Part shown: positions 50,123 through 59,027 of the stretch, piece after piece
How positions within the stretch are numbered: position 1 is the first letter of the stretch
Layout of the letters: each line of letters starts with the position of its first letter
Assembly (NCBI GenBank): GCA_050011775.1
Contig: JBEKIL010000007.1
Location: 178,548-242,547, forward strand
Direction: 5' to 3'
Length of the DNA stretch: 64,000 nt
DNA from: CAVZMI01 sp050011775
GTDB lineage: Bacteria > Bacteroidota > Ignavibacteria > UBA10030 > CAVZMI01
Program-made: the position numbers and the translations under genes
The notes under the pieces: model-generated
Told to the model about the DNA's origin: nothing
Database searches by the model: none
What the model saw: only the letters and a program-made list of their open reading frames with translations

Positions 50123-51400
50123 GTGAATAATTTTTATTATGACGATACGAACACTTTAATGTGTGAAGGTATACCGGTAGAAGAACTTGTTGAACTATAC
50201 GGGACGCCTCTCTACGTGTATAGTGGTCGGGAAATTGTGGATTGCTACACGAAAATTAAGGCGGCAATCGATGGGATACCGTATCATATCGCATATGCAT
50301 TGAAGGCAAATGCAAATGATGCTCTTCTGAAGATTCTAATCCGTCAGGGATCGCGGGCCGACGTTGTTTCAGTCGGGGAGTTGCTGCTTGCATTGCGCGC
50401 CGGGTTTCCACCTTCTTCCATTACGTTCGCGGGTGTGGGAAAACGGGACGATGAAATCGAGCGTGCACTTGAGGAAGATATATTCTCTCTTGTTGTGGAA
50501 TCGGTTCAGGAATTAGATTCAATTTCATCGATCGCACAGCGGTGCGGTACGATAGCGCGGATATTTATCAGGGTCAACCCCGATGTCGACGCCCGGACGC
50601 ATCCGTTTATTTCAACAGGACTTAAGCTCAATAAATTTGGAATTCCGATTGATCAGGCTCCGAAAGTTTTTTCCTATGCGGTTTCGCTTCCTGCAATCGA
50701 AGTTCTTGGCGTCCATATGCATCTTGGTTCACAAATTACAACGAGTGAACCATACACGAGCGGAGCTCAGGTGCTTGTCCGGCTTGTTCAGGATCTCCGC
50801 AACAATGGGATTAATCTGAAATATATAGACATCGGCGGCGGTTTCGGCGTGCAGTATGTTAATGCTATAAGTCATCCCTCCCTTCCGGTCGAGGAGGGGG
50901 AGGAAAAATCGATCGAGTCGGCATCAGAAATAATCAATGCAATCAAACCCGCGCTCGCATCGTCCGAATGCACGATCATCATCGAACCGGGACGATATCT
51001 TGTCGCTGAATCAGGAATTCTGGTGACGCAGGTCCTGTACATAAAAGAAACCGGCACGAAGAAATTCGTAATTGTAGATGCAGCAATGACGGAGCTCATC
51101 CGGCCCAGTCTCTATCACGCATATCATCAGCTTGTACCATTGATGCTCACCGACAGGCCTTCGGAGATTGTCGATGTTGTGGGACCGGTCTGCGAGAGTA
51201 CCGACTTTCTGGCTAAAGACCGGCTGATGAAATCCGTCCGACGACGTGAGTTTTTGGCCGTATTGACTGCAGGAGCATACGGCTATGTACTGGCTTCGAA
51301 TTATAATGCACGGCTTCGTCCTGCAGAAATACTCGTCGAAGATTCGACTGCCCGTATAATTCGTCGGCGTGAAAATTATGAAGATATTGTAAATCGATAG
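50123..51400 (+). CDS. lysA: Diaminopimelate decarboxylase
   Basis: This 425-residue PLP enzyme of the alanine-racemase fold makes lysine from meso-diaminopimelate. The PLP lysine is in HIAYALKANANDALLK, the glycine loop is IDIGGGFGVQYV, and the C-terminal region GPVCESTDFLAKDR and AGAYGYVLASNYNARLRPAE holds the dimer-contributed residues. The start is a GTG at 50123 in GACAGCGAAGTG. asd is downstream on the same strand, both being lysine-pathway genes. Confidence 0.95.
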   Translation: MNNFYYDDTNTLMCEGIPVEELVELYGTPLYVYSGREIVDCYTKIKAAIDGIPYHIAYALKANANDALLKILIRQGSRADVVSVGELLLALRAGFPPSSITFAGVGKRDDEIERALEEDIFSLVVESVQELDSISSIAQRCGTIARIFIRVNPDVDARTHPFISTGLKLNKFGIPIDQAPKVFSYAVSLPAIEVLGVHMHLGSQITTSEPYTSGAQVLVRLVQDLRNNGINLKYIDIGGGFGVQYVNAISHPSLPVEEGEEKSIESASEIINAIKPALASSECTIIIEPGRYLVAESGILVTQVLYIKETGTKKFVIVDAAMTELIRPSLYHAYHQLVPLMLTDRPSEIVDVVGPVCESTDFLAKDRLMKSVRRREFLAVLTAGAYGYVLASNYNARLRPAEILVEDSTARIIRRRENYEDIVNR

Positions 51401-51423
51401 AAAAAAGGCTGTCTGGTATTTCT

Positions 51424-51526
51424 TATAGAGCTCCGTTAGGAGCGATATATTGGTAGTAACATTTTTAAGAAAACAGAATTATAATCATCCAGAGCTCCGT
51501 AGGAGCGACATCTTGGTAGAAAGGAA
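51424..51526. repeat. Two REP-like hairpins (family 1) before asd
   Basis: GAGCTCCGTTAGGAGCGATA, TTGGTAG and, about 65 bp on, GAGCTCCGTAGGAGCGACAT, TTGGTAGAAA are tandem copies of one unit with a GCTCC/GGAGC stem. They resemble those at 34557 and lie in the 140-bp leader of asd. Confidence 0.7.
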
Positions 51527-51540
51527 ACACAAGAAATCGT

Positions 51541-52533
51541 ATGAGAAAGTACATTGTTGCAGTGGTTGGCGCGACCGGACTCGTCGGCCGGAAAATGACG
51601 CAGGTTCTTGAAGAGCATCACTTTCCCGTGGAACGATTTGTTCCGCTGGCGTCCGAGCGTTCGGCCGGAAAAGAAGTACAATTCAACGGAAAATCATGGA
51701 AGGTAGAGGCGTTACAACCCGATTCGTTTCGCGGCGTTGAGATTGCTCTCTTCTCCGCTGGCGCCGGCGTGAGCAAGGAATTTGCTCCACACGCAGTGAA
51801 GCATGGAACACTGGTGATCGATAACAGCAGCGCATTCCGGATGGATGCAAATGTGCCGCTGGTTGTTCCCGAAGTTAATCGTCAGGAAATTTTTAAACAT
51901 AAAGGAATAATAGCAAATCCGAATTGCTCGACAATCCAGATGGTCGTGGCATTGAAACCGCTCCATGACCGGTACAAAATCCGGCGTGTTGTCGTGAGTA
52001 CGTATCAGTCGGTGACCGGTGCTGGAAAGCGGGGGATTGATCAGCTTGAAAAAGAAATTGCTAAAGAGACGGTGGTAAATCCGAAATTTCCGCATCCCAT
52101 CGCTTATAATGTCCTTCCGCATATCGATATTTTTTTGGAGGATGGATATTCAAGGGAGGAACGCAAGATGATGGACGAGACGCGGAAGATCATGGGAGAC
52201 CAGTCGATAAAGGTAACTGCAACCTGTGTGCGCGTTCCTGTCGTGGGAGGTCACAGTGAATCGGTCAATGTTGAATTTGAACGGCCGTACGAGCTGGATG
52301 AAGCCCGTGAATTACTCCGCAATGCTCCCGGAATCATTGTGCAGGATGATCCGCAGAAAAATCTCTATCCTCTGCCGATTAATGCGTGGGATCGTGACGA
52401 AGTATATGTAGGACGGTTGCGGCGCGATCCGTCGCTTCCGAACGGATTGGATCTCTGGATCGTGTCGGATAATCTCCGGAAAGGCGCGGCGACCAATGCC
52501 GTACAAATCGCCGAGGAATGGATAAAGGGGTAA
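51541..52533 (+). CDS. asd: Aspartate-semialdehyde dehydrogenase
   Basis: This 330-residue NADP-dependent enzyme makes aspartate-4-semialdehyde for lysine, threonine and methionine. Residues 5-16 (VAVVGATGLVGR) form the dinucleotide site, the nucleophilic cysteine is in NPNCSTIQMVVALKPL, and the base histidine is in VVGGHSESVNVE. It lies 140 bp behind lysA, with two hairpin repeats between them. Confidence 0.95.
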   Translation: MRKYIVAVVGATGLVGRKMTQVLEEHHFPVERFVPLASERSAGKEVQFNGKSWKVEALQPDSFRGVEIALFSAGAGVSKEFAPHAVKHGTLVIDNSSAFRMDANVPLVVPEVNRQEIFKHKGIIANPNCSTIQMVVALKPLHDRYKIRRVVVSTYQSVTGAGKRGIDQLEKEIAKETVVNPKFPHPIAYNVLPHIDIFLEDGYSREERKMMDETRKIMGDQSIKVTATCVRVPVVGGHSESVNVEFERPYELDEARELLRNAPGIIVQDDPQKNLYPLPINAWDRDEVYVGRLRRDPSLPNGLDLWIVSDNLRKGAATNAVQIAEEWIKG

Positions 52534-52680
52534 GAGTAGAAATTGCAGTGTAACGCGAACCATTTTTTAATGTTGTACGTTGTGGTATTGATGATAGCAC
52601 TGGATATCTGATAGAAGCACTCGTGTATGATAATTTATTTCTAATTTCGATAAACGCACCTTCAAGGTACTTTTAGGTTC

Positions 52681-54546
52681 GTGGCGACAGAAAAATCGAA
52701 CGTATCGCTATCGGAAGTGCACGACAGCGTGCACATTCCACGACACTATGGGATCGTCAAACGATTTTTTGCGTTTGCGGGTCCCGCGTATCTGGTAAGC
52801 GTCGGCTATATGGATCCGGGCAATTGGGCGACCGATATCGAAGGCGGTTCTCGGTTCGGCTATCAATTGCTCTGGGTCATTTTGATGTCGAACCTGATGG
52901 CCGTGTTGCTTCAAACGCTTGCCGCGCGGCTGGGAATCGCAGCTGGGCGGGATCTAGCCCAGGCCTGCCGCGATAACTATCCGAAGCCTGTCGCTTTCGT
53001 TCTCTGGGTTTTGTGCGAGATCGCGATAGCTGCATGCGATCTTGCAGAAGTTCTTGGTACGGCCATCGGCTTGAATTTATTGTTTAACCTCCCGCTTGTT
53101 ATCGGCGTGATCATCACGGGCTTCGATACGATGATTTTCCTGCTGATCCAGAATTTCGGCATTCGGAAGATGGAATTTTTTATCGTGATGATCATTGCGA
53201 TTATGGGTGCGTGTTTCGGTATCGAAATTTTTCTTGCGAAGCCAGTAGTCGGAGAAATTGCGAAGGGATTCATACCCCATCTGACATCGGGAAGCATCTA
53301 CGTTGCCATCGGAATTCTCGGTGCAACCGTGATGCCGCATAATTTGTATCTCCATTCGGCGTTGGTTCAGACGCGATCGGTCGAGCAGACCGAACAGGGG
53401 AAAAGGCAGGCGTGCAAGTTCAATTTAATGGACACGATTATTGCATTGAATGCCGCTTTCCTTATCAATGCGGCAATACTGATCCTTTCGGCTTCCGCAT
53501 TCTGGAAGAACGGAGTTATCGTCACAGAAATTCAGCAGGCGCATCAATTTCTTACTCCTTTACTCGGAACAGCGCTTGCAAGTACATTGTTTGCTTGTGC
53601 GCTGCTTGCGTCCGGGCAAAGTTCAACGCTTACCGGTACCTACGCCGGCCAGATCGTAATGGAAGGATTTCTCCGGTTCAAAATGCGCCCCGTGATTAGA
53701 CGGTTGGTGACGCGAATGATAGCAATAGTTCCGGCGGTATTGGTAATCTCAATAAGAGGGGAGGGCTCGGCATACGAGCTCCTTATCCTAAGTCAGGTTA
53801 TTTTAAGCCTGCAGCTCCCTTTTGCCATAATACCGCTTATTCAATTTACGAGCGATAAATCGTTAATGGGCAATTTTACGAACTCGTTGAAGGTGAAAGT
53901 CCTCGGCGGAATCAGCGTCGCGATCATCGTGGCCTTGAACGCACGCCTCGCTTTGGGTGCAATTTCCGGGTGGATTGCGGAAGCGGGAGAAGGTGCGTAT
54001 ATTCTATGGCTCACGGTAGTTCCGGCTGTGGCGGCGATTTTTATATTGCTTCTGTACATTGCGCTGCCGAAATCATGGCGCAGAAAACGACCCGCTGTTC
54101 TTGCGGAGAAGGAAGAATTGGAAGCGATACCCAAGACATATTCAACGATCGGCGTTACGCTCGATTTGAGTAAGCTGGACGTTCAGGTGCTGTCGAATGC
54201 CCGGGCGATTGCCCAGCAGAATAATGCGCGCGTCGTGCTGATGCACGTGGTCGAAGGTGTTGGTGGACAGATTTTTGGTACCGAGGCGTACGACGATGAA
54301 GCCCGCAGCGACTTGGAACATTTGGAGCAGCATGCAGATCAGCTCAGGCAGATCGGACTTGAAGCAAAAGCCGTGCTCGGTTTCGGAAAGATCGCGAAGG
54401 AGGTCATTCGTCTCTGTAATGAAAATAAGGTCGACTTCCTCGTAATGGGCGGACACGGCCATCGCGGTATAAAAGATGTTATCTTCGGTACGACCATTTC
54501 AAAAGTCAGGCATGAATTGAAGATACCGGTGCTTGTGGTGCAGTGA
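52681..54546 (+). CDS. Nramp-type divalent metal transporter fused to a UspA domain
   Basis: This 621-residue protein starts at a GTG at 52681. The Nramp part (residues 20-460) has DPGNWATDIEGGSRFGY in helix 1 and VMPHNLYLHSALVQTR in helix 6, the metal site D-P-G-N plus M-P-H typical of Mn2+/Fe2+ uptake, with proton coupling. The C-terminal 130 residues (VTLDLSKLDVQVLSNARAIA to MGGHGHRGIKDVIFGTTISK, VRHELKIPVLVV) are a universal stress protein domain with the G-x2-G-x9-G ATP-binding loop. The stress domain may sense ATP and tune transport. No manganese riboswitch could be supported in the 147 bp upstream. Confidence 0.9.
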   Translation: MATEKSNVSLSEVHDSVHIPRHYGIVKRFFAFAGPAYLVSVGYMDPGNWATDIEGGSRFGYQLLWVILMSNLMAVLLQTLAARLGIAAGRDLAQACRDNYPKPVAFVLWVLCEIAIAACDLAEVLGTAIGLNLLFNLPLVIGVIITGFDTMIFLLIQNFGIRKMEFFIVMIIAIMGACFGIEIFLAKPVVGEIAKGFIPHLTSGSIYVAIGILGATVMPHNLYLHSALVQTRSVEQTEQGKRQACKFNLMDTIIALNAAFLINAAILILSASAFWKNGVIVTEIQQAHQFLTPLLGTALASTLFACALLASGQSSTLTGTYAGQIVMEGFLRFKMRPVIRRLVTRMIAIVPAVLVISIRGEGSAYELLILSQVILSLQLPFAIIPLIQFTSDKSLMGNFTNSLKVKVLGGISVAIIVALNARLALGAISGWIAEAGEGAYILWLTVVPAVAAIFILLLYIALPKSWRRKRPAVLAEKEELEAIPKTYSTIGVTLDLSKLDVQVLSNARAIAQQNNARVVLMHVVEGVGGQIFGTEAYDDEARSDLEHLEQHADQLRQIGLEAKAVLGFGKIAKEVIRLCNENKVDFLVMGGHGHRGIKDVIFGTTISKVRHELKIPVLVVQ

Positions 54547-54562
54547 TAGTGGGATAAGCCTG

Positions 54563-55384
54563 ATGTTCAAAACCCTCCTAAAATATCTCATTGTAATGAT
54601 CTTCGCAGCGATGATCTATTCACCGCATTCGTATTCTCAGCAATTTTCGGAAACCATTGAAGACAATTCTTTTTTTATAGAAGAAGCGTTTAACCAACAA
54701 GAGAGGGTGGTGCAGCATATATCCAACGGATACTATCAGACAGATGCCAAGGATTTTATTTACACGTTTACGCAGGAGTGGCCTGTCGGCAGTCAGATGC
54801 ATCAGCTGAGCTACACTATCCCGTACCAATCCATTCATGCCGGGTCAAAAGGGTTCGGAGATATTTTTATCAATTATCGGTATCAATTGTGGGATGACAG
54901 AAATTGGAGCTGGGTCGCACCGCGCCTGTCCGTTATCCTTCCGTCGGGAAGTTCCTCGAAAGGACTCGGAAACGGTGTTGTCGGTGTGCAGTTTTGTTTG
55001 CCGGTGAGCAAACGCTGGTCGAATGAATTCATTTCCCATTTCAATCTTGGAATTACCTTATTGCCGGATATCAAAGGGGAGACGACTGCAGGCAGCACCG
55101 TGCACAAAACCCTCCCTTCCTATTATGCCGGTGCAAGCGGGATATGGCTGCTTTCCAGGAATTTCAATCTTATGTGCGAAGTACTCTATACGATCAATTC
55201 CGGTATTGATGGCTCGGGAAATGTTTCATTTTCCTTCCAGGCCATTCTTAGTCCGGGAATCCGTTATGCCATCGATCTCGGTGATTTACAGATCGTTCCG
55301 GGAGTAGCATTCCCCTTTTCGTTTACCTCCGCCGGCTCCGATATGAATCTGTTCGGTTATCTATCGTTTGAACATCCGTTCTAG
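54563..55384 (+). CDS. Outer-membrane beta-barrel protein (PF13557-like)
   Basis: This 273-residue protein starts at the ATG at 54563 with a signal peptide (FKTLLKYLIVMIFAAMIYSP). The mature part has alternating aromatic strands: QEWPVGSQMHQLSYTIPYQS, then GFGDIFINYRYQLWDDRNWS, WVAPRLSVILPSGSSSKGLG and SFQAILSPGIRYAIDLGDLQ. It resembles the phenol-degradation-meta/transporter-like barrel family. It begins 16 bp after the transporter stop and could be an outer-membrane partner of the metal importer (inference). Confidence 0.75.
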   Translation: MFKTLLKYLIVMIFAAMIYSPHSYSQQFSETIEDNSFFIEEAFNQQERVVQHISNGYYQTDAKDFIYTFTQEWPVGSQMHQLSYTIPYQSIHAGSKGFGDIFINYRYQLWDDRNWSWVAPRLSVILPSGSSSKGLGNGVVGVQFCLPVSKRWSNEFISHFNLGITLLPDIKGETTAGSTVHKTLPSYYAGASGIWLLSRNFNLMCEVLYTINSGIDGSGNVSFSFQAILSPGIRYAIDLGDLQIVPGVAFPFSFTSAGSDMNLFGYLSFEHPF

Positions 55385-55817
55385 AAGAAAGGTATGTAAA
55401 CTCATAAGGTCAGTTGTTGGACATGCTCAGCCCTTCATTCTTCTTGCTATTCTCCCCTTCTTTCTTGATATTAGTCCGCGGTATGTAGTCATGCCCATTG
55501 AAGGTACAATGCAACTCGAAAAACCCACATCGATCTGGTTGGGGGGTGTGTACGGATTACTTGTTGGTTTGCTCACCGCCGGAATCATCGACCGTATTCA
55601 TCCTGAACGAATCCCAATCCGTCTTACAACATCGGGCCTACTGGCCGTCATTGCAGTTTCAGCCCTCCTCGGGAATTACATCGTCGAAAAACTAATCAAA
55701 CGTAATGATGCCGCATGGCATCAGCCAATGTGGATTGTCTGGGTTGCATTTGTTTCCACATTTCCAATGATGATTATAATTCTTACATTGATGCTGCTTT
55801 TTTCTTTTTCATTCTGA
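55368..55817 (+). CDS. Small multi-pass membrane protein of unknown function
   Basis: This protein of up to 149 residues has four hydrophobic segments: FILLAILPFFLDIS, WLGGVYGLLVGLLTAGII, SGLLAVIAVSALLGNY and MWIVWVAFVSTFPMMIIILT. The TTG at 55368 is the farthest start and overlaps the barrel gene by 17 bp. Overlap and strand suggest an operon with the barrel protein. No family is recognised. Confidence 0.55.
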   Translation: MNIRSRRKVCKLIRSVVGHAQPFILLAILPFFLDISPRYVVMPIEGTMQLEKPTSIWLGGVYGLLVGLLTAGIIDRIHPERIPIRLTTSGLLAVIAVSALLGNYIVEKLIKRNDAAWHQPMWIVWVAFVSTFPMMIIILTLMLLFSFSF

Positions 55818-55893
55818 TACTTCTTCAACTAATTAATTTTATTAATGAAGGAACAGTAAATATTCCTAAAATAAATTGATAGAAATGTTTTTT

Positions 55894-56146
55894 GTCCCTT
55901 TCTTTCCGGAAAGAAAGGGACAGAAAGTCCCGCTTCCCATGAACGGGAAGCGGGAGACAAAATCGCAACCCGCGTGAAGTTGCATCCATCGCGCACTGTT
56001 GAAATGGCGGACACAAATCCGTCGATCTCGGCCTTAGCATGCATGGATAATTCATTGGGTTTCTTTTTATGTGCCTCGATCGAAACGCGCGAAATTGCGC
56101 CTACACACAACCCCGCTTCTGGCCACCACTCTCCAGCGATTTTGTC
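55894..56146. mobile_element. Structured dispersed element, copy 2
   Basis: A perfect 28-nt palindrome (55894-55921, arms of 14 nt) is followed by a second hairpin CCCGCTTCCC/GGGAAGCGGG (55929-55954), absent in copy 1. A 191-bp body follows, bounded by GACAAAATCGC (55956-55966) and GCGATTTTGTC (56136-56146). AAATCCGTCGATCTCGGCCT and ATGTGCCTCGATCGAAACGC are shared with copy 1. There is no gene in the gap 55818-56255. Confidence 0.75.
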
Positions 56147-56255
56147 GTCAAGGAATTATCTACTGTCAAGAAAATCATGTTTTATGGTGGCCATAATTTA
56201 TTCTTCACATAGCGATGAAGTATAACCTTCGAATAAATGAAAAAAGGAAATGAGT

Positions 56256-58508
56256 ATGATCCGAAAACAAGACGCACTTGATTACCATTCGCAGGGACGC
56301 AAAGGGAAAATCGAAGTCACATTAACAAAGCCGTGTGCGACGCAGCGCGATCTTTCCCTTGCTTATACTCCGGGTGTCGCCGAGCCGTGCCTCGAAATTC
56401 AGGACAACCCGGACGATGCCTATCTCTATACGGCGAAAGGAAATCTTGTTGCAGTAGTTTCCAATGGAACGGCGGTATTAGGACTAGGCGACATCGGTGC
56501 ACTCGCCGGGAAGCCGGTCATGGAAGGAAAAGGAGTATTATTCAAACGATTTGCCGACATCGATGTGTTCGATATCGAATTAAACACACACGATCAGGAA
56601 GAAATAGTAAGAATCGTGAAAGCTCTTGAACCGACATTCGGCGGTATCAATCTCGAAGACATCAAGGCGCCGGAGTGTTTCTACATAGAAGAACAACTAA
56701 AAAAGATCATGAACATACCGGTGTTCCATGACGATCAACACGGGACGGCAATCATCAGCGGTGCGGCTCTGCTCAATGCGCTTGAAATAGTCGGGAAGAA
56801 AATCGCAGATGTCAAGGTGGTGTTCAACGGTGCGGGAGCGGCTGGAATCGCATGCGCGAAATTCTATGAGATGCTGGGCGTCAATCGTAAAAATGTGGTC
56901 ATGTGCGATACAAAAGGCGTAATCTACAAAGGACGCACCGAAGGAATGAATCGGTACAAAGAATATTTTGCCGCTGAGACAGAAAAACGGACGCTTGCCG
57001 AAGTCATGAAAGGGGCCGATGTCTTCTGCGGTGTTTCGGTGAAAGGCGTTGTCACAAAAGAAATGATCCGTTCAATGGCGGATAAACCCGTTGTCTTCGC
57101 TATGGCAAATCCCGATGCGGAGATTGCTTATGAAGATGCAACATCTGCGCGCGACGATATCATCATGGCCACCGGGCGTTCGGATTACCCGAACCAGGTC
57201 AACAACGTGCTCGGATTCCCCTTTATTTTCCGCGGGGCCCTGGACTGCCGCGCGACGGCAATCACCGATGAGATGAAAGTAGCCGCCTCCTATGCTCTGG
57301 CGAAGCTTGCAAAGCAGGATGTTCCTGATTCGGTTATCCGTGCCTACGGCGACAGGCCGATCCGGTTCGGGAAAGAATATATCATTCCAAAACCGCTTGA
57401 TCCGCGTGTATTGCTATGGGAAGCTCCGGCGGTTGCCGAGGCGGCAATGAAGTGCGGTGTCGCCCGCGTTAAGATCAAGGATATCGATGAATACAGGGAT
57501 TGCCTTGAGGCGCGTTTCGGCCGGGCAAAAGAAATCGTCCGTATTTGCATTCATAAAGCTCAGCGTAATCCAAAACGCATTGTCTTTCCAGAAGGAATCG
57601 AAGACAAAATTCTTCGTGCCTGTCAAATCATTCTCGATGAGAAAATTGCCAAACCGATCCTTCTCGGTAGCCGCACGGCAATCAGACAACGTATTCAGGA
57701 ACTTGGACTGGACCTGAACGGCGTTGAATTGATCAATCCAACAAAATCCGAGAAGGCCGAAACATATGCTGCACGGCTATTCGAACTCCGGAAACGAAAG
57801 GGAATGACAATCAATGAAGCGCGATTTCTTATACGGTCGAGTAATCATTATGGACTTGTGATGGTTGAGATGGGTGATGCCGATGGTCTGATAGCCGGTT
57901 TAACCCAGCATTTCCCCGAGACGGTGCGCCCGGCACTTCAAATCATCAAACCTAAGGCTGGGAAGTCGACAATTGCCGGTCTCTATATGGTCATGTTCAA
58001 AAACCAACTCCTGTTCTTCGCCGATACGACGATAAATATCGAGCCTACAGCCGAGCAGCTTGCCGATATTGCGCTGCTGGTCGCCGATGAAGTCCGCCGG
58101 TTCGATGTTGAACCGAGAATTGCAATGCTTTCATACAGCAGTTTTGGAAGTGTGAAGCATCCGACATCCGAAAAAATGCGAAAGGCAACGGAGCTTGTAA
58201 AGGCAAAAGATCCGAATTTAATGGTCGATGGTGAGATGCAGGCCGATGTTGCTCTCTCGCCCGAGTTGATCAATACACTATACCCGTTCAGCACTCTCAA
58301 AGGGGCGGCGAATGTGATGATCTTCCCTGATCTTGCCTCGTCGACAATCGCGGCAAAATTGCTGCTAAAACTTGCGGCTGCTGAGACACTCGGACCGATA
58401 CTGATGGGCATAAATAAACCGGTGCACCTGCTGCAAATGAGCAACGATGTCAATGATATCGTTAATATGACGGCAGTTGCTGTAATGGGAGCACAGGAAG
58501 CGCAATAG
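56256..58508 (+). CDS. maeB: NADP-dependent malic enzyme with phosphotransacetylase-like domain
   Basis: This is a 750-residue fusion. Residues 1-420 are malic enzyme (QRDLSLAYTPGVAEPCLEIQ, then NLEDIKAPECFYIEEQLKKI and FHDDQHGTAIISGAALLNAL, with the Rossmann VVFNGAGAAGIACAKFYE). Residues 430-750 are a phosphate-acetyltransferase-like domain (RIVFPEGIEDKILRACQIIL to INKPVHLLQMSNDVNDIVNM). The domain is usually regulatory, binding acetyl-CoA, with no catalysis. The ATG at 56256 follows AAGGA at a good distance; an ATG at 56250 is too close to it. The enzyme makes pyruvate and NADPH from malate. Confidence 0.95.
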   Translation: MIRKQDALDYHSQGRKGKIEVTLTKPCATQRDLSLAYTPGVAEPCLEIQDNPDDAYLYTAKGNLVAVVSNGTAVLGLGDIGALAGKPVMEGKGVLFKRFADIDVFDIELNTHDQEEIVRIVKALEPTFGGINLEDIKAPECFYIEEQLKKIMNIPVFHDDQHGTAIISGAALLNALEIVGKKIADVKVVFNGAGAAGIACAKFYEMLGVNRKNVVMCDTKGVIYKGRTEGMNRYKEYFAAETEKRTLAEVMKGADVFCGVSVKGVVTKEMIRSMADKPVVFAMANPDAEIAYEDATSARDDIIMATGRSDYPNQVNNVLGFPFIFRGALDCRATAITDEMKVAASYALAKLAKQDVPDSVIRAYGDRPIRFGKEYIIPKPLDPRVLLWEAPAVAEAAMKCGVARVKIKDIDEYRDCLEARFGRAKEIVRICIHKAQRNPKRIVFPEGIEDKILRACQIILDEKIAKPILLGSRTAIRQRIQELGLDLNGVELINPTKSEKAETYAARLFELRKRKGMTINEARFLIRSSNHYGLVMVEMGDADGLIAGLTQHFPETVRPALQIIKPKAGKSTIAGLYMVMFKNQLLFFADTTINIEPTAEQLADIALLVADEVRRFDVEPRIAMLSYSSFGSVKHPTSEKMRKATELVKAKDPNLMVDGEMQADVALSPELINTLYPFSTLKGAANVMIFPDLASSTIAAKLLLKLAAAETLGPILMGINKPVHLLQMSNDVNDIVNMTAVAVMGAQEAQ

Positions 58509-58583
58509 AAAATAAAGTACACTATTGGTATAAGCGAATAAATCCCTTGAAAAGAGAGTGAAGAAACATTACATTAGGATACG

Positions 58584-58928
58584 ATGGAAAGCCGATTTTA
58601 TCGCCGAGAGAAACGCACCGGAGGTTGGAGGACAATCGTCAGATTGGTTATCCAGAATAGAAGACTGATGGTTCTCCTCTCGATTGCCGGTCCTTTACTG
58701 CTGTTCGTCCTCTTTAATAACAGGGGGTTACTCCAGCGGATGAAATTGGAAAATCAGAAACAGGCGCTGGAACTTAGGGTCAGGGAATTACAGAAGGAAG
58801 AGGAGGAACTACAGCGTTTTTCAAGACTCCTTGATGGCGATCGGGCGACAATAGAGAAAGTTGCCCGTGAACGATATGGAATGGTACGTGATGGAGAAAC
58901 ACTCTACCGTGTTCATCGTTCAAAGTAG
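58584..58928 (+). CDS. FtsB/DivIC-like septum-formation initiator
   Basis: This 114-residue bitopic protein has a cytoplasmic basic N-terminus (ESRFYRREKRTGGWRTIVRL), one membrane span (LMVLLSIAGPLLLFVLF), and a periplasmic coiled coil (RMKLENQKQALELRVRELQK to EEEELQRFSRLLDG). It ends in the family mark IEKVARERYGMVRDGETLYR. It acts in the divisome with FtsL and FtsQ. Upstream TTGAAA (58548) and TACATT (58570) at 17 bp may be its promoter, with a very short leader. Confidence 0.87.
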   Translation: MESRFYRREKRTGGWRTIVRLVIQNRRLMVLLSIAGPLLLFVLFNNRGLLQRMKLENQKQALELRVRELQKEEEELQRFSRLLDGDRATIEKVARERYGMVRDGETLYRVHRSK

Positions 58929-59027
58929 AAAGTAAATAGTAATCAGCCAGCCAATACTGTCCTGCCACTTGTCGATAATCGAGTTTTCTCACTCTGGCGG
59001 GAGATTGGTTTTTTTGTTTTAGGACTC

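Noticed and set aside
52534..52680. Manganese riboswitch (yybP-ykoY type) upstream of the Nramp gene
   Set aside because: The conserved loop sequences of that riboswitch are not visible in this 147-bp stretch.
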